Of a DNA stretch of 64,000 bases, positions 34,789-48,420 are shown one piece after another. Below the pieces are notes generated by a model that was not told the origin of the DNA, searched no databases, and saw only the letters and a list, made by a program, of their open reading frames with translations. The stretch lies in assembly GCA_026874595.1 (NCBI GenBank), contig CM049307.1, forward strand, positions 92,600,330-92,664,329. The letters run 5' to 3'. The translations under genes and the position numbers were made by a program. This DNA is from Sipunculus nudus. Its lineage: Eukaryota > Annelida > Sipuncula > Golfingiida > Sipunculidae. The stretch's first letter is position 1. Each line of letters opens with the position of its first letter.

Positions 34789-37139
34789 CACCCCGTCTAA
34801 AGAGCGTTCTGCTATCAGAACAAGACCAATTATCCTAGGAGGATACACTTTGGTGAGCTTATTCCCTGGGCCACAAAGTTTACCGTCACACTACAGTTCT
34901 GAGATACATGAAACAGCTGACTTTTTTAAAGTACGAATAATGAATGGCATTACCTAATATAACAATACTCATGTTTTAAGATGCTTTACGCCTATGGAGA
35001 CTTCTTACAGTGTGTTTCGTCAATATTCGTTCTAAGAATGATTATGTATCAATTTACATTTACAAATTATAAATAATTATGTTCCGAAGGTGAATATACA
35101 CCAAAAACAAAATTGTTAAAATCATGTTGATGATGTAACTAAAATATTTTATACCAGAAGAAAAAAAAATAAATTTTAAAACGCCAAAGCAAAGGAAATT
35201 AAAACGGGTTTTAAAGGTCTGTTACATAGGAATTCGCATACATTGTGACAATCCTTAATTTATATGTAACTTAGATTCCCTTGCTTTTCAACACACTTTT
35301 ACAGGAATGGGTGTGATTTTCCGGCATATACCTTAAATAACTCGAGTAAGAAAAAAAAACACTAAACTCTAACCTACAGATTGAAGTAAGCATTTACATA
35401 GTAGTATACACAGTTTTTTTTTTAATCTAATGAAAAATTGCAAAACCCCTTTAACTAATCCGGAAAATGTGTGCCTTGCAATGCGGCTACCATAAAGAAT
35501 ACTGTTTGTCAAAGTACAGTATTCCAACAGCGGTATGAACAACAACTGCATAAAATTATATGCATAAAACTATTAAATCATTTGCATGTAAAAGTATAAA
35601 TATATTCAAAACAAAATAAAAAAAAAAAATGTTAAGGTTACTTGATCCGACTAGTCACTGGGGAGATCTCAGGTCTACTTCTATTCTCAATTCACCCCCT
35701 CCCCTCCCCGCCAACCCTACCCATCAAGTGTAACTGATACTGTTTGCACTGTATTTCGTTAACTGTTATGCTGTTTTCACTCCAATATACAAAACATTCC
35801 TTGAAAAAGTAATTCAAGGAGTAGTCTAGGAGATGCCATGTTGTGTTAATGTAGCATTTTTTGAGAAATCAATTTTCATTCAGATGATTTTAACATATTA
35901 AAATATAATTAAACCCATTAGTATGCATAAATTTATAAAATATGAAGCAAAGTATGGATAAATGAAGGTACAATTTAAAATTGTGAAATCTGAATCAAGT
36001 ATTATTTTTAGATATTTAAGTATTGATTTGCAAGTTCAAAAGATATGTTTTTTTGTGATAAAAAAAATAAATATACATTTGTTTGCATGATGTGGTGTTA
36101 TCTGACAAGATTGAAATTTAGATAATACAATTTAGGACTATGAATTATATTTAATATTCAGAAATATATGTTATATTGGATATGTATAAAAATATAAACT
36201 TAAAAAAAAATGATGTGATAAAAAATGAGGATCTAATGCAAATACTTGTTCATTATTTTCCTGCCTCAGCAGAACTGGAGATCAGGCTTTGGTTTCCTTG
36301 TATATATATGCAGAAGTTTTTTTTTTTTAAATTTACTAAAATAATATAATAAAAAAAAGAAATTATTGAAACTTCATATATGATCAGTTTTGTTTGTTTA
36401 CCAGTCTGTCTGTCCTTCTTAAATAATAAGTAATTGTGATTGAACTTTTTTTATCCTGTGAGCTGTTAAATTAAGTGAAATTATGTATTTACACTATAAT
36501 AATACAGATATGTTGTAACTCCCATCATTCCTCCCCCCCCCCCCCTTTCACACAATCACTATTTTAACTTCAAGGTCAACTTCAGCTAAGCTCAGCGACT
36601 TATGGGTCTCTTGTTTTTCTTCATTTTTGAGACCTTCAAGGATGTAGTCGTCATTAATAGGGCACAAATCTTAACCATTAGACCTAGAAACGTTTACCTT
36701 GACATACAGATCCATAACAAATCTCTTTGAAACCTGAAATTAGGTCTCTATCACCCATATCATTTGAGCTATAAAATGTATCTACCAGAATAGTTTAATT
36801 TTTTTTTTTAACAAAAGCTCTAGTATCTGAACAGCTTATGTATTCATCACCATGATTCTTTGCATGCATATTCATCATGGAGTGTTTCATCAGTTACTGC
36901 AGACTGGTGGGGTCTTCTGGAATTTTTTCCAATTTTCTTACAATTTATCAAGTTATAATATCGGAAATCGTAATGTTGTATTAAGACTGAGCCGCTGCAT
37001 TATTTGCCTTCAGTTATCCAAAGATTTACCGCCTCTTGACACGAGGGTGTAGGTATTCGCGATATACAGTATTAGGTATGAACAGTACCCTGGTTAGCGT
37101 CAGCCCTTCGACCCAAAGAAATCCCAAAAACATCTCGTT
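34789..37139. other. Intergenic sequence
   Basis: AT-rich non-coding sequence, including a C run at about 36531-36544. No gene recognised. Confidence 0.5.
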
Positions 37140-37702
37140 AAGACACTGTGAAGGCAGTAAATATGTCCCCTGAAAATACATTCCTGGTTATGGCTGTCAG
37201 TATGTTTAATGAATTCTACCCTAGCAATTTAATTTCAACATGCCGAGTGTTTACGGCAAATACGCGTTGTATCGACCGAATTGATTATACATCAGTTGGT
37301 ACTATGTGGGATACGAATTGGGACATTAGTTCAATTAATTTTCTTAGAGGAACCAGAAGGCCATTCTAGTGAATGTACAAAATAAATTTTCCCTAAACAT
37401 TATCATTTGACTCCGATGTGGCTGTCGATTTGTTAGGAGAAAGTGTCCAAAACAAATCTTGTGAAGCTCAATGCAGACATTTTTTCAAAGTTTATTAATT
37501 ATTTATTGTAACAGACATAACAACAATTCGTTCATTTGTGACATTATTTGAATATATACTCACTGTATACTCTTGAATAGCCCTTTCCTTTTAACTTTCC
37601 CCAGATAGAGACTGGCATATGATATCTGCACCTTTTATATTTTTAATTTATTTCACTTTCTTTGGTCTTGGGTCAATGATGTATATATATATATATATAT
37701 AT

Positions 37703-37733
<31 letters not shown>

Positions 37734-38975
37734 TCAAAGCAAATATTCCTTTATAATATCTTATCATTATCCTTCTGTGTTATACATATCGTTTATGTGG
37801 GGAAATTGTTATGTCGTTAAAATTGATGTGTTAAACTGATCAGGAAATGTCATGACATCATGTGAAACTCTTGGGCAATGTGACGTGAAATGCGACGGTA
37901 TACTTTGAGGAAATGCCATGTGGAATGTTACACAATTTATTATATCGTAAATTGTGATACGCGTATCAAATATGGTGGAAGCAATGATTTTATATGAAAT
38001 GTTATAATCAGAAATGATATCGTGCGACGTGATATCCCCAGTCAAATTGAAAGAATGTGTCATATGAGTGAGAAAATGCAATCTTGAAGACAGTAGAAAA
38101 AAATGAACCATGAGATCGAAAAAAATCTTGCTAAAAATCCAGACACAAGACTACCACTCTGAGAGACATACAGCAACACATTGCTTTTTAACATCCCGAA
38201 CTTCAAATTTTTCTTTGCGTGACTTTGGTGAATTTGTTGTTAAAGGATCAGCTTGGAACAAAAGTCGGAACAAAACATAATTTGAGACGTAACCGTAAGA
38301 TTTGAATTAAGAATTCAAATTTGGATAAGATTTCAAATCCAGCCAAACTATTCCTTTATTTTCATTTTAAAACCTCAAGAATATGTGAATTTGCCCCCGA
38401 ATTTTAATACTTTTCCCTTGGCTTATGACCCACCCTCTGACTAAATTTCATTGAATCAAAGAAGAAAATTTTGAGATATTTGTTTGTTGGCAAGCAATGT
38501 ATTTGTGAACTTTAATTGACTTTCATGTGTAAACGACTTTACATGGTAAAGTCGTCATGGTGGCATCATCATCATGGAAGGTGGGTACAATGTGAGATAA
38601 ATGACAATGACGTGATAATAAGGTCCCGCGGGGACAAGTCGAGAGAGAAACACTTTATATCAGGCCAGATTGACCTATTGGTCAAGTAATTTTGTGGCGT
38701 CATATTGCAGGGTCACAGTGAATAATGCATGGCGGCAGTGAATGACCAGGACAAATAGTGGGGAAAGCTCATTGATTTTGGTAGATAGGAGATTTGATGA
38801 TGGGAATAAGCAAAATGCTGTGTTTGTGTCAGTCCTTTTTATAAAGCTGGGGATGGTAGAAAGTGCTCAGTGTGATGCTGTTGAACATGCTCGAGAGGTG
38901 ACGCCATCTGTGGTCCGTTTTATAAATCACTTTCAATCACAAAATCGAGATTCACAAGCCCAAGTTTAAAAATTA
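37140..38975 (+). pseudogene. Possible receptor tyrosine phosphatase remnant
   Basis: Scattered segments resemble a decayed PTP domain: G-Y-type text near 37185, a D-T-N / L-V-Q-L-I-F-L-E-E-P-E-G segment near 37310-37370 in two frames, R-G-D-K-S-R-E-N-T-L-Y near 38628, and a downstream part (38742-38969) with V-F-V-S-V-L-F-I-K followed by C-D-A-V-E-H-A-R-E-V, like the inactive D2 domain of receptor PTPs. Stops and frame changes separate the pieces, and the catalytic HCSAGxGR motif is not seen. Assignment is by eye and weak. A (TA)n tract lies at about 37680-37733. Confidence 0.28.
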
Positions 38976-40483
38976 GAAAATAAAAAATATAGGTTTATGG
39001 CTTGTGTTTGATGCATCATATAGTGCCAAAAGCTCAATGAAAAAAAATTTTCTGAGAGTGTGAATGTGACCACTTTCTATCATAACATATCAGGGTCATA
39101 TTAAAGACATTTCTGTTAAATTACCGATCGTTGTCACTGTGTCGTATTAAGGTGTCAAATTTTACTTTGGAGGGAGCTCGGCGGGCGGCGGGTCTCAAAT
39201 CGGTTCCCTCCCAAACATCACATCTCGGTACTCACCATGAGTCAATGAGAGACTGCCAGGTACAAAATTGTTAGTTTATCAAACATATTTTTAATTAAGT
39301 TCTTAAATAATTTATCGGACTTTAGAAGGGTGGTCAATAAAGGCATTTTCCTGTCTCTTGGTTTATGTTAATTGTCAAAATAGCACATTATATTCAATAC
39401 ATTTTAGTGAATAAATTTGACATGGTGGACAATGGGTTGATTATATTTTGATGAGTCCGTTACGACAGGGGCAGCACGATCCTTGACCCATCCGGATCAC
39501 CACGTTTGTCTCGCGCAATACGGACCGGAAACTCATCCTTAATCCGGAAAGTGCCAGCAGTCCGCTAGTCGACCTACCAAACTTCCACTAAACGCCAAAA
39601 CGACGAGAGCAATTGTCCGGCAACTTTTTCAAATTCGTGAATTGAGCCAAACATTTTTCAATTCAAAATTTATATGGACTATATGCATCAAGGTTGATCC
39701 AAGAGGATTTTACATAAAACTCCATGGTTGATAAAAGAGGGTTATCACCCTCATTACGAAGGACCGATCATAATTCTATTTTATAGTGAAGCATAAAATT
39801 GTATCTTTCGAATATGATTATTATGGATTCTTCTTTTGAAAAAAACTATAATTATATTTAAAACAAAGCGTGTTCACCAGTAATAATTCCCTTATAGAAA
39901 TCCTGTTTGTTAGCCCATTTAATTATAAAAATATATGTACCAAGATAAGTTCTACAAATTGCAGATGTGAGGCCTTTTGCATACGTTTTCAAATCCAATT
40001 ACGTGTAAAATATAATGAATTTCTTAAATAATCTGCAAGGTTGAAGCAAAAGTTATGTTGCCGTCAGGAATAACTTGTAAGATGGACCCTTAATAAATAC
40101 AGCTCAAAAAATATAAAATCGCTATAGTTTTGAAACTCAGCTATGCGTCTTGCAGGCCTTTTGGTTGATGCTATAATATCTGTTGCCATGGCACGGCCGA
40201 ACACATCTACTGCACCGCCTCCCTACCTAGGGATGAAACTCATAATTAAGAAACCTCAAAATTAAGGCAATACCCCCAGACAGGTGAAAGACGGGATCAT
40301 TAGACCTGAGAGGGTTTCATACAAGCCCTGAAAATAAAATGTAACACAAATTTAGCGGGATACAAATAAATGAATAGGTAACTAATTTAGAGTTCAAATT
40401 ATGTCATCGAAAAAGACAATAAGTTTGAAAATAAACATTGGTCATATTTGTTATTAAATTAAAAATATACATATAAAAGTTAC
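38976..40483. other. Intergenic sequence
   Basis: No gene recognised. A somewhat GC-richer patch lies at 39170-39240 and another at 39470-39610; neither has a supported open frame. Confidence 0.5.
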
Positions 40484-41770
40484 CTGCAGTTGGTGAGGCA
40501 ATCAGCGTACCTTATTCGTCCATTAGGAGGAGACGGTTAAAGGCAGGGTTGACTATAACTTGTCCGAACAGATCCACAAGGACGACCCTTTGAAGTACAA
40601 TCTGACCACTGATGTTAAAGTAGTCATTACAGATCGTGTTTTCTAGTCTAACAGGCTATTAGGTTTCAATGGTTCTATAATGGAGGTTTTTCGTTAGAAT
40701 TAGTGATTAAACAATTTTAATATCGGGCTAAACCCTATATCTAGTGAAACCACGGACACCCTATACCGAATACATCGACCACAGGTGACGACAGAGTGGT
40801 ATTAGAATCAGTCCAACACTGTTAAGGACAACAACGACACGGTGTAGATGTTGACCTTTTAAACATGGAATGTTACCCATTTAGCCGACAGCAACCCTCC
40901 GGGAACAACTCAGATTAAAATGCAAGACCCGAACCATTTATTTTCTTCTATTGATAAAACAATTAGCCAATGTTTTGTCCGGCGCAAATAGATATGTATT
41001 TGGTAAGGCAAGAATTTCAGCAAAAATGCCAGTACATACGAAGAAAAATAGAAATCCTTGAAAAAAGTTTTGTGTACGGTTGACTTGATTGTTGCAAGCA
41101 GTTAGACAATGTTTTAACTAATGCTTCATTTTGATTTACCGAAGTCTTCTTTTCCTCTATCGTGTGATTAAAAGGAGGGATTAAAGACAAATGCCAAAGA
41201 GTTTGTACGGTTTATCTCACTAATGAGCATTATACATCCGCGCCATGCAAACCTGTCCAGGAGCCACCGAATGAGAGGATCTATTGCAAAAATACCTACG
41301 CCAGTTCCCTCAAGGCCTACACCTGTCGTTATACACTGATTTTGGTTAAAACAGGTTTGTACAGAATAGTTCACCACAATACACAAACATGAATATTTGG
41401 CCTCTACAGTTTGAGAAAATTTGTTTAAATAAACACATTCAACGAAAAAATAAACAGACAGACAGATAGTTAAATAGATCAATATTTTATATTGGTATGT
41501 TTAAATAAAAATAATCCTTTGACACATTAAAGAAAAATAAAGCTTTGAACTCTAGATAATAACTTGTACTATGTTTACAGTTAAGATATATAAGGTCCAG
41601 TGTATTGTTATACTTGGCACTGAGCCATATGTCACGTTAAATATATCTAACCAAGGGGCAAATGAGGCCATCACAAAACCGCAGGCGCCCAGGGCTCCTC
41701 CGTTAATGGCAGTTAAACGGATACCAAAGTGATCCACAAATCTCCTCATGAACACAGCCAGGACAAAAAT
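40484..41770 (-). pseudogene. SLC16 (monocarboxylate transporter-like) gene remnant
   Basis: Minus-strand pieces in the correct order of an MFS transporter of the SLC16 type. About 41600-41760: R-F-V-D-H-F-G-I-R then N-G-G-A-L-G-A-C-G-F and S-F-A-P (TM3 and TM4 style). Exon 41221-41322: G-V-G-L-E-G-T-G-V-G-I-F-A, then W-L-L-D-R-F-A-W-R-G with a GTGAGA donor. About 40740-40870: a degraded L-W-S-M-Y-S-V segment with TAG. Exon 40484-40601: V-V-L-V-D-L-F-G-Q, then G-T-L-I-A-S-P-T-A-G with TAA at 40512-40514 and a GTAACT donor. The N-terminal exon and several helices are missing. These membrane carriers move lactate and related acids; this copy looks dead. Confidence 0.55.
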
Positions 41771-44558
41771 GTATTATTGATAAAACGCTTTCATAACACA
41801 AATATTTTACCATGTGAATATAAGAGCTTGTGTGAAACATTAAGAAATTAAAAGTGTATCCAGTAAGAACTGTAAGGTTTAAATCAAATATATAAATGGA
41901 TATCATATTTTCATAACATCCATATTAATCGAGTGAATATTAGTATATTACTCCCTATTAATTTCATTTCGACAGTCAAATGACCTAGGACCAAACCAGG
42001 CTAAAGAGCCGATTAATGCTAATAAATTCCATGGTTGCTTCTGATATCAACGATTCCTCATCTATAATGAAGCACCTGAAGAACAAACTGCAAATTAAAT
42101 GTACATTATCTCGCAATTAATGTTAATATTATCGGACTGAGCCACGGGTTAAGAATCTGTAAGTACGAGCACAAATACAATACGAATGCCACGACTGTAT
42201 CTAAAACATCTGAACTCAAATCAAATATGAGAGTTTATGAATACTTGATCGTCCGTAAACGTGTATTTCAACTATTCTATATCAGTTTATATAAAGCTGA
42301 TACACATACGTGGGTATATCTTCATGTGACATGTTTTCTGCGAATGATCAGATGAAAAGTGGAAATGTTTCTAAATTTACTTTCCCTTTTATCAAATTCC
42401 GTGTTTTTAATACAGACATGAAAGGCAGTAAGCCGGATAAGCCACTGTGTCTGAGCGTTTGTTCCGTGTATTATATATCTATCAATGTCTAATTTTTTTT
42501 TCAGTACGGTTTAAAAATAGTGTTCAAGGGTTATCAGGAACATAGAAAATCGACAAGGAAGAAAACAAGACTGACAAAAGAGAAACAGTTAAGGCAACTG
42601 ATACCATGAACCAGAAGGGGACGATAAATGCTGAAAACGAATCACCATTCGCTGAAAAACATGGAAAAGAAACAATGGAGACCTGGCATAGTTATCTTGT
42701 CCTTGTCGTCATGGTTGCAACCTATATCCTTGTGGATAGAGGTGTGTTTCCTACGGCATTCTCCTTTAAGTTCTCAAACAAATCTTAAAAGTGAGTTATT
42801 ACAAACATTATGCAATGCCATCTGTTATACAAACATTACAGCTGCAACTTGTTATGACACCTGTTTATATTTAATGTTTATTTTCATTGTTACAGACCAT
42901 CAGGCAATACTCATCCTTTTAATGCCGCAATTACTCTTCATCCCCAGGTCTTCCCGCATGCTAGGAAATATGTGTTGTTTTACACGGAGAAGAAAGGCAC
43001 AAAAACAATAAGCGAGACACATAACAGAAAAAATTACACTCGTGAGGTTATATCGTATTCGTATTTTTTTTTGTTCAGTTCATGAGTTAGATTCAATGAT
43101 ACCTTATAACTTGAAATTAGCCTCCAGTAGCCCCTAAAACTCCTGAAAAAAGTTATAGTAATATAATGTATATCAACAGGATGGACACATCACCAAGCAA
43201 TACAGTATTACAATTCAGATAGGAACCACCGAAGGGCACCCACCACAGGACGTCAAGACAAATAACGTTACTCCCGATGGTCAAATGATAATTAGAAGAT
43301 TTATAGTCGCCTGTATGTACCGCATAATAGACTGAAACAGTTATTCTTATAAACCTAAATGCTCCTAAATGTCTTGCATTCAATTATAGCCTTGGTTGCT
43401 TGAATTATTCAGTTGAATATTTATGGATAACGCTCCAAAACTGAAAGCAGTTTCACTGCGTCAGGATTCCAATGTTGCAGTTTAGAGAATAAGGCTATGT
43501 TCCTATGTTATGGTAGGCACATTAAATATGATTGTATCCAAAGTATATTCAGGGGGTACTATTGATACAATGATACCTAGATGATCTTTAGAACTGCTAT
43601 ATCCTTATTTTAGCGAAGAAATTCAGATATTTTTATCAGGGTCATGAATCAACAGTCAAGAAACAAACGTGAACCACATGGTTCCCTTACAGTTTATGGA
43701 TGGCCGAGTCGGACTGGCCGAGGCTAGTCGGGAGCCTTTGTATGTCAAATAGGAAAAACTCGTGAAATTTCAAGCAACCTTGTCGATGGGATCCTTGCGC
43801 ATAGCTTGCCACATCGCGCACTCAGCAGCTCCCGGATTTGCTACCATCAGGCACAGACCGGCTGACACACGCGCCGTAGCAAACCAGACCTGCGCGGTAT
43901 GAAGTTGCTGTCACCTGCTATCCATGGGGACTATGAATTTGCGATCGCAAATTCTGCTACTAATGACGTAGTGCAAGTCTTTCCTGCCAGAGGTCGCTCG
44001 GACAGGATCACTCAAAGCAATATGCGCGCAATCTATGACAGGGCAGTTGTATTTTTACTCTTATCAGCAGTTAGAGTGTCGTCATTTTACTTTAGTTACA
44101 GTTGTTATACAATAACATGGCACTTGTTTATAGGTCAAAGACTTCATTTGAACAACCTACTCCATGTCACCTGCGTCCGACTTTGTTCTTCTGTGTAAAC
44201 AAAATACCGTCCCTTAATTATACATTGTTAATCCACGGAAAGGACAAGGTTTTCGCTACACAGGAATATGGATGTAGAAGTTTGGTGAATTTTGTCATCC
44301 AGCTAAGGCAAAAGCTGGTTGTCTTTAACTTTAACATTAAAATGTTTTACAAATTAATTTAATCATCTATTAAAAAAAGTTTGGTTTATCTTTAGGCGTA
44401 TTGGATTTATCGTTTTGTTATTTGTCTAACTAACGCTGATGAGCAAATGTACTAAAGTTTAATGTAAAAAATGTAATAAATGTTATGAATCATTTCGTTG
44501 AAAGTAATGAAATCGTGTGATCATGAACGACGATACATCTAATTGTCCGATGTTTCAG
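41771..44558. other. Intergenic sequence
   Basis: No supported gene. ORFs at 42606-42788 and 42628-43011 (+) and 43153-43383 (-) have no recognisable domain and lack splice or start support. Confidence 0.5.
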
Positions 44559-45382
44559 CGATGGCGTCCTGGCAGGCTCATCGTGCTGCAGGACTGGCTA
44601 TGTGGGGTCACACGGTAGAACGAAATTCTGTTAACAGCTCTGGTGGAGTAAGCAAATCCGATGACCGGTTCCATGTCAAGTTTCTGAACACAGGTATATG
44701 TCTGAAGGGTTCATTTAAGAGAATATCCAGTTTAAATAGCTATTAAATGCACTTGCTGGTCGATTATATCGATAAATATGCTATCATTCCTGTGTGAAGG
44801 AATTTCGATTCAAACAATTTTACTTAAACTGTTTAGTCTTGTCTATGGCCGACAGTCATCTCATTCGTATGGTTACCATTACTGCGAGCTAAGAAAATGA
44901 CCATTCTCTTTTGTAAGCAGCTGTCTTTATTTCAATGTAAATAATTGAACTGTGTATTGTATTTCCAGGCAGAAGTGAAGAACTTACTGAAAACGTAGGT
45001 TTATAGTTAATTCACTAACGCTTAATATCCGGGGTTATCCAGTATGGTTATCCAAATGGCAAGGAAAATGAACACAACCAAAATGTAATTCGCAAAACAT
45101 TATTTGTATAATTTCCGCTGTGATAATTTTATACATTTGGAAGAATAAAACCCTATACCTTCTGTTACCATATTTGTTAGACCCCGGGTAATGATACTCA
45201 TGTATATTTTTAATGTCTAGGTACGTATGAATGGAGGGAAATTCCAATGCCAAATATAGTAGGAACCCGGGATTATGTTATTCCAGCCCATCGGTCAGGT
45301 CAGACTGCCGTGATATCTCAGTACAAAGTGTAAATGTTCGGAGGTCATCAACCAGACTTCGCCATCTGGTGTTTCAATATAG

Positions 45383-46369
45383 GTAATATGAGATCCAATA
45401 TAACTGCCTAAATCTAACACTGACACAAACAAAAATGGGATATCTTTGTCTAGAATCTTTAATCATCTTTTTTCCAATCACAAACAAACCAGTTTAGAAA
45501 TGAACAACAAAAAGGAAAGTTTGAAACTGACCATGCAGTCGTCGTGGGAATCTGATCACACCTGGGAAGTCAATACCGATTCTAAATTTACCTAACTTAC
45601 CTCATACCCGGATCTTCATATCAACTTTTCCCTATAAATATCGTTTCATTGTATTTTTGCATCGATTCGAGAGAGCTTGAAAAAGTAGACCATCGGTCTC
45701 TCTCGGAAGATATTTGTGAGAAAAGTATTTAACCAAAATCTTGCTCTTGTCATTAAACTAAATTCAACTTCGAGATAAACGATTAATCGAATATGACTGG
45801 TCAACTTATTCGCCTTTTAAGAATAAAAAATAATTCATGCGAATATTTTGTTGATATGCGAAAAATATTTGTGCCTTTCCAATTGCTTTTCGGGTTATTC
45901 ATGAGATTTCTTTTCGAGTAGGTGTACTTTTTAAAAAATGGTACTTCCATTGTCATTTTATGTAAAAGTTTAACAAACACTTCGTTATATAACTGTAGTT
46001 ACTAATAATAAATCAGTGTACAGTCAGTAAATATATGATTCTTAAAATATTAGATTGCCTTTTTTAAAATCGAAATGTATTACCCAAGAACATAAAGAAA
46101 CTTAAGTTTCTGAGGTTTTCTGTCAACAATTATCAGTCGTCGCTTTTGCATACGGCAAAATACATTCGACTTTCAAATTAAATATGAAATGACTGGAATG
46201 GTACAAACATACCAAATCAACAGCTCCGTACCTTATCTTTGACCAATATATTCCCTGTAAATTGAAAATTGACTTTGTTTTAGAGTAAGGTGTTATAAAA
46301 TGGGTTTCTTGTATGTTACTTTACTATTTAAAACTGTTTTTATATAGTTTGTATTAATATTGTTACTAG
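45383..46369 (+). other. Kelch gene intron 2
   Basis: AT-rich intron sequence with no repeat or second gene seen. Confidence 0.5.
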
Positions 46370-47888
46370 TGAATGAACAGTGGTCTCGTCAAAGTGTCAC
46401 TGGCACAGTACCTAAACCAAGATGGGGACATTCAGCATGTGTCATCAACACGGACATGTTTGTCTTTGGGGGCGAAGTTAAGTCAGGAAAGCTTGAAAAG
46501 GACTGTCGTTTACAAAGTTCAAACTTGAAAATTAAAGTTTGCATAAAAAATCATATATATTGTAGAAGGGTTCAAGGGGTTTATACAAGTTTCCTGTAAA
46601 TCATCTGAAATTCTGGAGTGAGTTAAGTATAGAACCTTAAGAGTCATTGGAGTATATTTAAGTTCGGCTATATGTTGTTCGTTATGGCACTTTGACCTGG
46701 ATTTCAGCTATCACGTAAGAAGGCCTTAAGAATGGAAAACAACGCAGTGTGACAGCTCGAACCTCAGATACTTGCATGAAAAATGTATGTATATTTGTGT
46801 ATATTTAGATACAAGTCATTGTATATGCGCTGCTAGCATGTATTGTGTCTGCCTTACAAATATAAAATTATATATTGATATAAATATTGTATATTTATAA
46901 AATTATATATTGATTAAAATAACTATGTAATCTGAATACTAGAAAAATGTAATACTGTTGTTTTTTTTTTATATTAAATTAATAAAACTATAAACTGCTC
47001 ACGAAACTTTATTTATTGCAGGAAGCAAAGAATGTATATCCTGAACCTTCACACATTCTCTTGGAAGAAGCAGGTGCAAATATACGATACAATTTTCTGA
47101 ATTCAAAGCCGGTCCTATGATGATATTATCACATCATCGCACAAAGTACACTTCCTGGCCTCCAGAAAAATGGAGTAAATTTCGTGACGTATGCATTGAT
47201 TAATCCCGTTTACGCGCCTATGCATGTTTCAGAATGGTTTACATGTATGGTCTCGGCTTCATACCTTTATATTAGTCATACATTAGAATTTAAAACAGTA
47301 CTTGCAAAGCTGATATATAAGGCATTTTGGAAAATATATGATACTTTGAACATAGTGTACAGTCTATCTTTTATGATTAAATTACCGAAGATATTAACCC
47401 TCGACATAAATATACATTAACAAAATGTTGTATAATATTTTTTGTCCCGCTAGGCCTTTTGGTTTCTGCAATGCTGTTACGACCATACTGCTAAAATTAT
47501 CGATAATAAAATGATGGTCGTCGGAGGTTCTGGGGAAAAGGAATTTATAGAAGAAGATCGCTCAGGTGTGTGATCCCTCTACAAATACATGGCACACGCC
47601 TTTTGTTACAGGAGACGTTCCCTCCAAGCTGGGGCCACAGTTCAGGTTAGTGAATGCTAGAAGGATATAATACTGTAAATCTGAATAAATTACTGGAAAC
47701 GTACAATCTGTTTTTGTTAAGAATCCCATTCTTCCGATAAATAATATTTGTGTCTTAATCCAGTATTGATAATCCAAAAATAGTTGAGTTAAACATATTA
47801 TATAAGGTATAAATATTTTTTTTTATAGTATCAATTATAGCTGAAAATATTTCAGCATATCAGTGATGCATTTTGTGTTTGTATATAA

Positions 47889-47926
47889 GTATATTTATAT
47901 ATATAGTTATATATAGTTATATATAG

Positions 47927-47981
<55 letters not shown>
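47889..47981. repeat. (TA)n microsatellite in kelch intron
   Basis: Starts as a TATAGT-type repeat and becomes pure TA, ending about 45 bases before the acceptor of the exon at 48027. Confidence 0.9.
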
Positions 47982-47985
<4 letters not shown>

Positions 47986-48414
47986 GCTTTAGCTGCTCAC
48001 TGTGACGGAATTTATATCTTTTGTAGAATTACCAGGGAGAGATCCCGATGCAACAAGCTATATTATTACAATTCAGGTAATGTGCAAAACATTGGACTGA
48101 GTAGATGTAGATATATAATATCCATAATTGATTCAAGGCTAATGCAAGATGTAGGTTTAAAAGTTTAAAAGACCAATAGCAATTTAAACGAACCACAACA
48201 GCAAACTTCTTACGAAATCTGCAGGTGCACTTTTCTGTTATCCAATAGTATTGTTATTCTTGTTGCAGCCAATCAGCAATGGAGCCGAATCGTTTCTGGC
48301 CTACCACCTTCACCATGGAGATCAAACGGATTCATAAAATTTGAAGAGAAGTTGTTATTATTTTCTTGCTTTGGTTGGTCTACACTACATCATTTGAGAA
48401 GACAATAAACCTAA

Positions 48415-48420
48415 AATAAA
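48415..48420 (+). terminator. Polyadenylation signal of the kelch gene
   Basis: AATAAA 7 bases after the stop codon; a second AATAAA (48404-48409) overlaps the stop codon itself. This gives an unusually short 3' UTR unless a later signal is used. Confidence 0.45.

Larger units (their letters stand above)
44559..48408 (+). pseudogene. Kelch-repeat protein, eight exons, one in-frame TAA
   Basis: Exons: 44559-44693, 45221-45382, 46370-46481, 47022-47073, 47454-47565, 47612-47645, 48027-48076, 48269-48408. All eight join in phase with GT/AG borders. From ATG 44561 to TAA 48406-48408 there are 795 bases (265 codons). Kelch blades are visible: G-H-T-V with S-S-G-G-V; Y-E-W-R-E-I-P then M-F-G-G-H; R-W-G-H-S-A-C-V then F-V-F-G-G; M-Y-I-L-N-L-H-T-F-S-W; Y-D-H-T-A-K with V-V-G-G; L-Y-Y-Y-N-S-A-N-Q-Q-W. 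Such propellers bind partner proteins. Codon 82 is TAA (45331-45333) where V-Y-M-F-G-G is expected. The first exon may not be the true first, because an acceptor lies 2 bases before the ATG. Confidence 0.75.

Noticed and set aside
38742-38969. Independent small protein-coding gene
   Set aside because: Better explained as part of a decayed phosphatase-like remnant; no start or splice context of its own.
42606-43011. Two overlapping ORFs with one hydrophobic stretch
   Set aside because: No domain, splice partner or promoter seen; length is expected by chance in this composition.
43153-43383. Possible N-terminal exon of the SLC16-like gene on the minus strand
   Set aside because: Hydrophobic, but lacks the D-G-G-W-G-W type motif expected before TM1.
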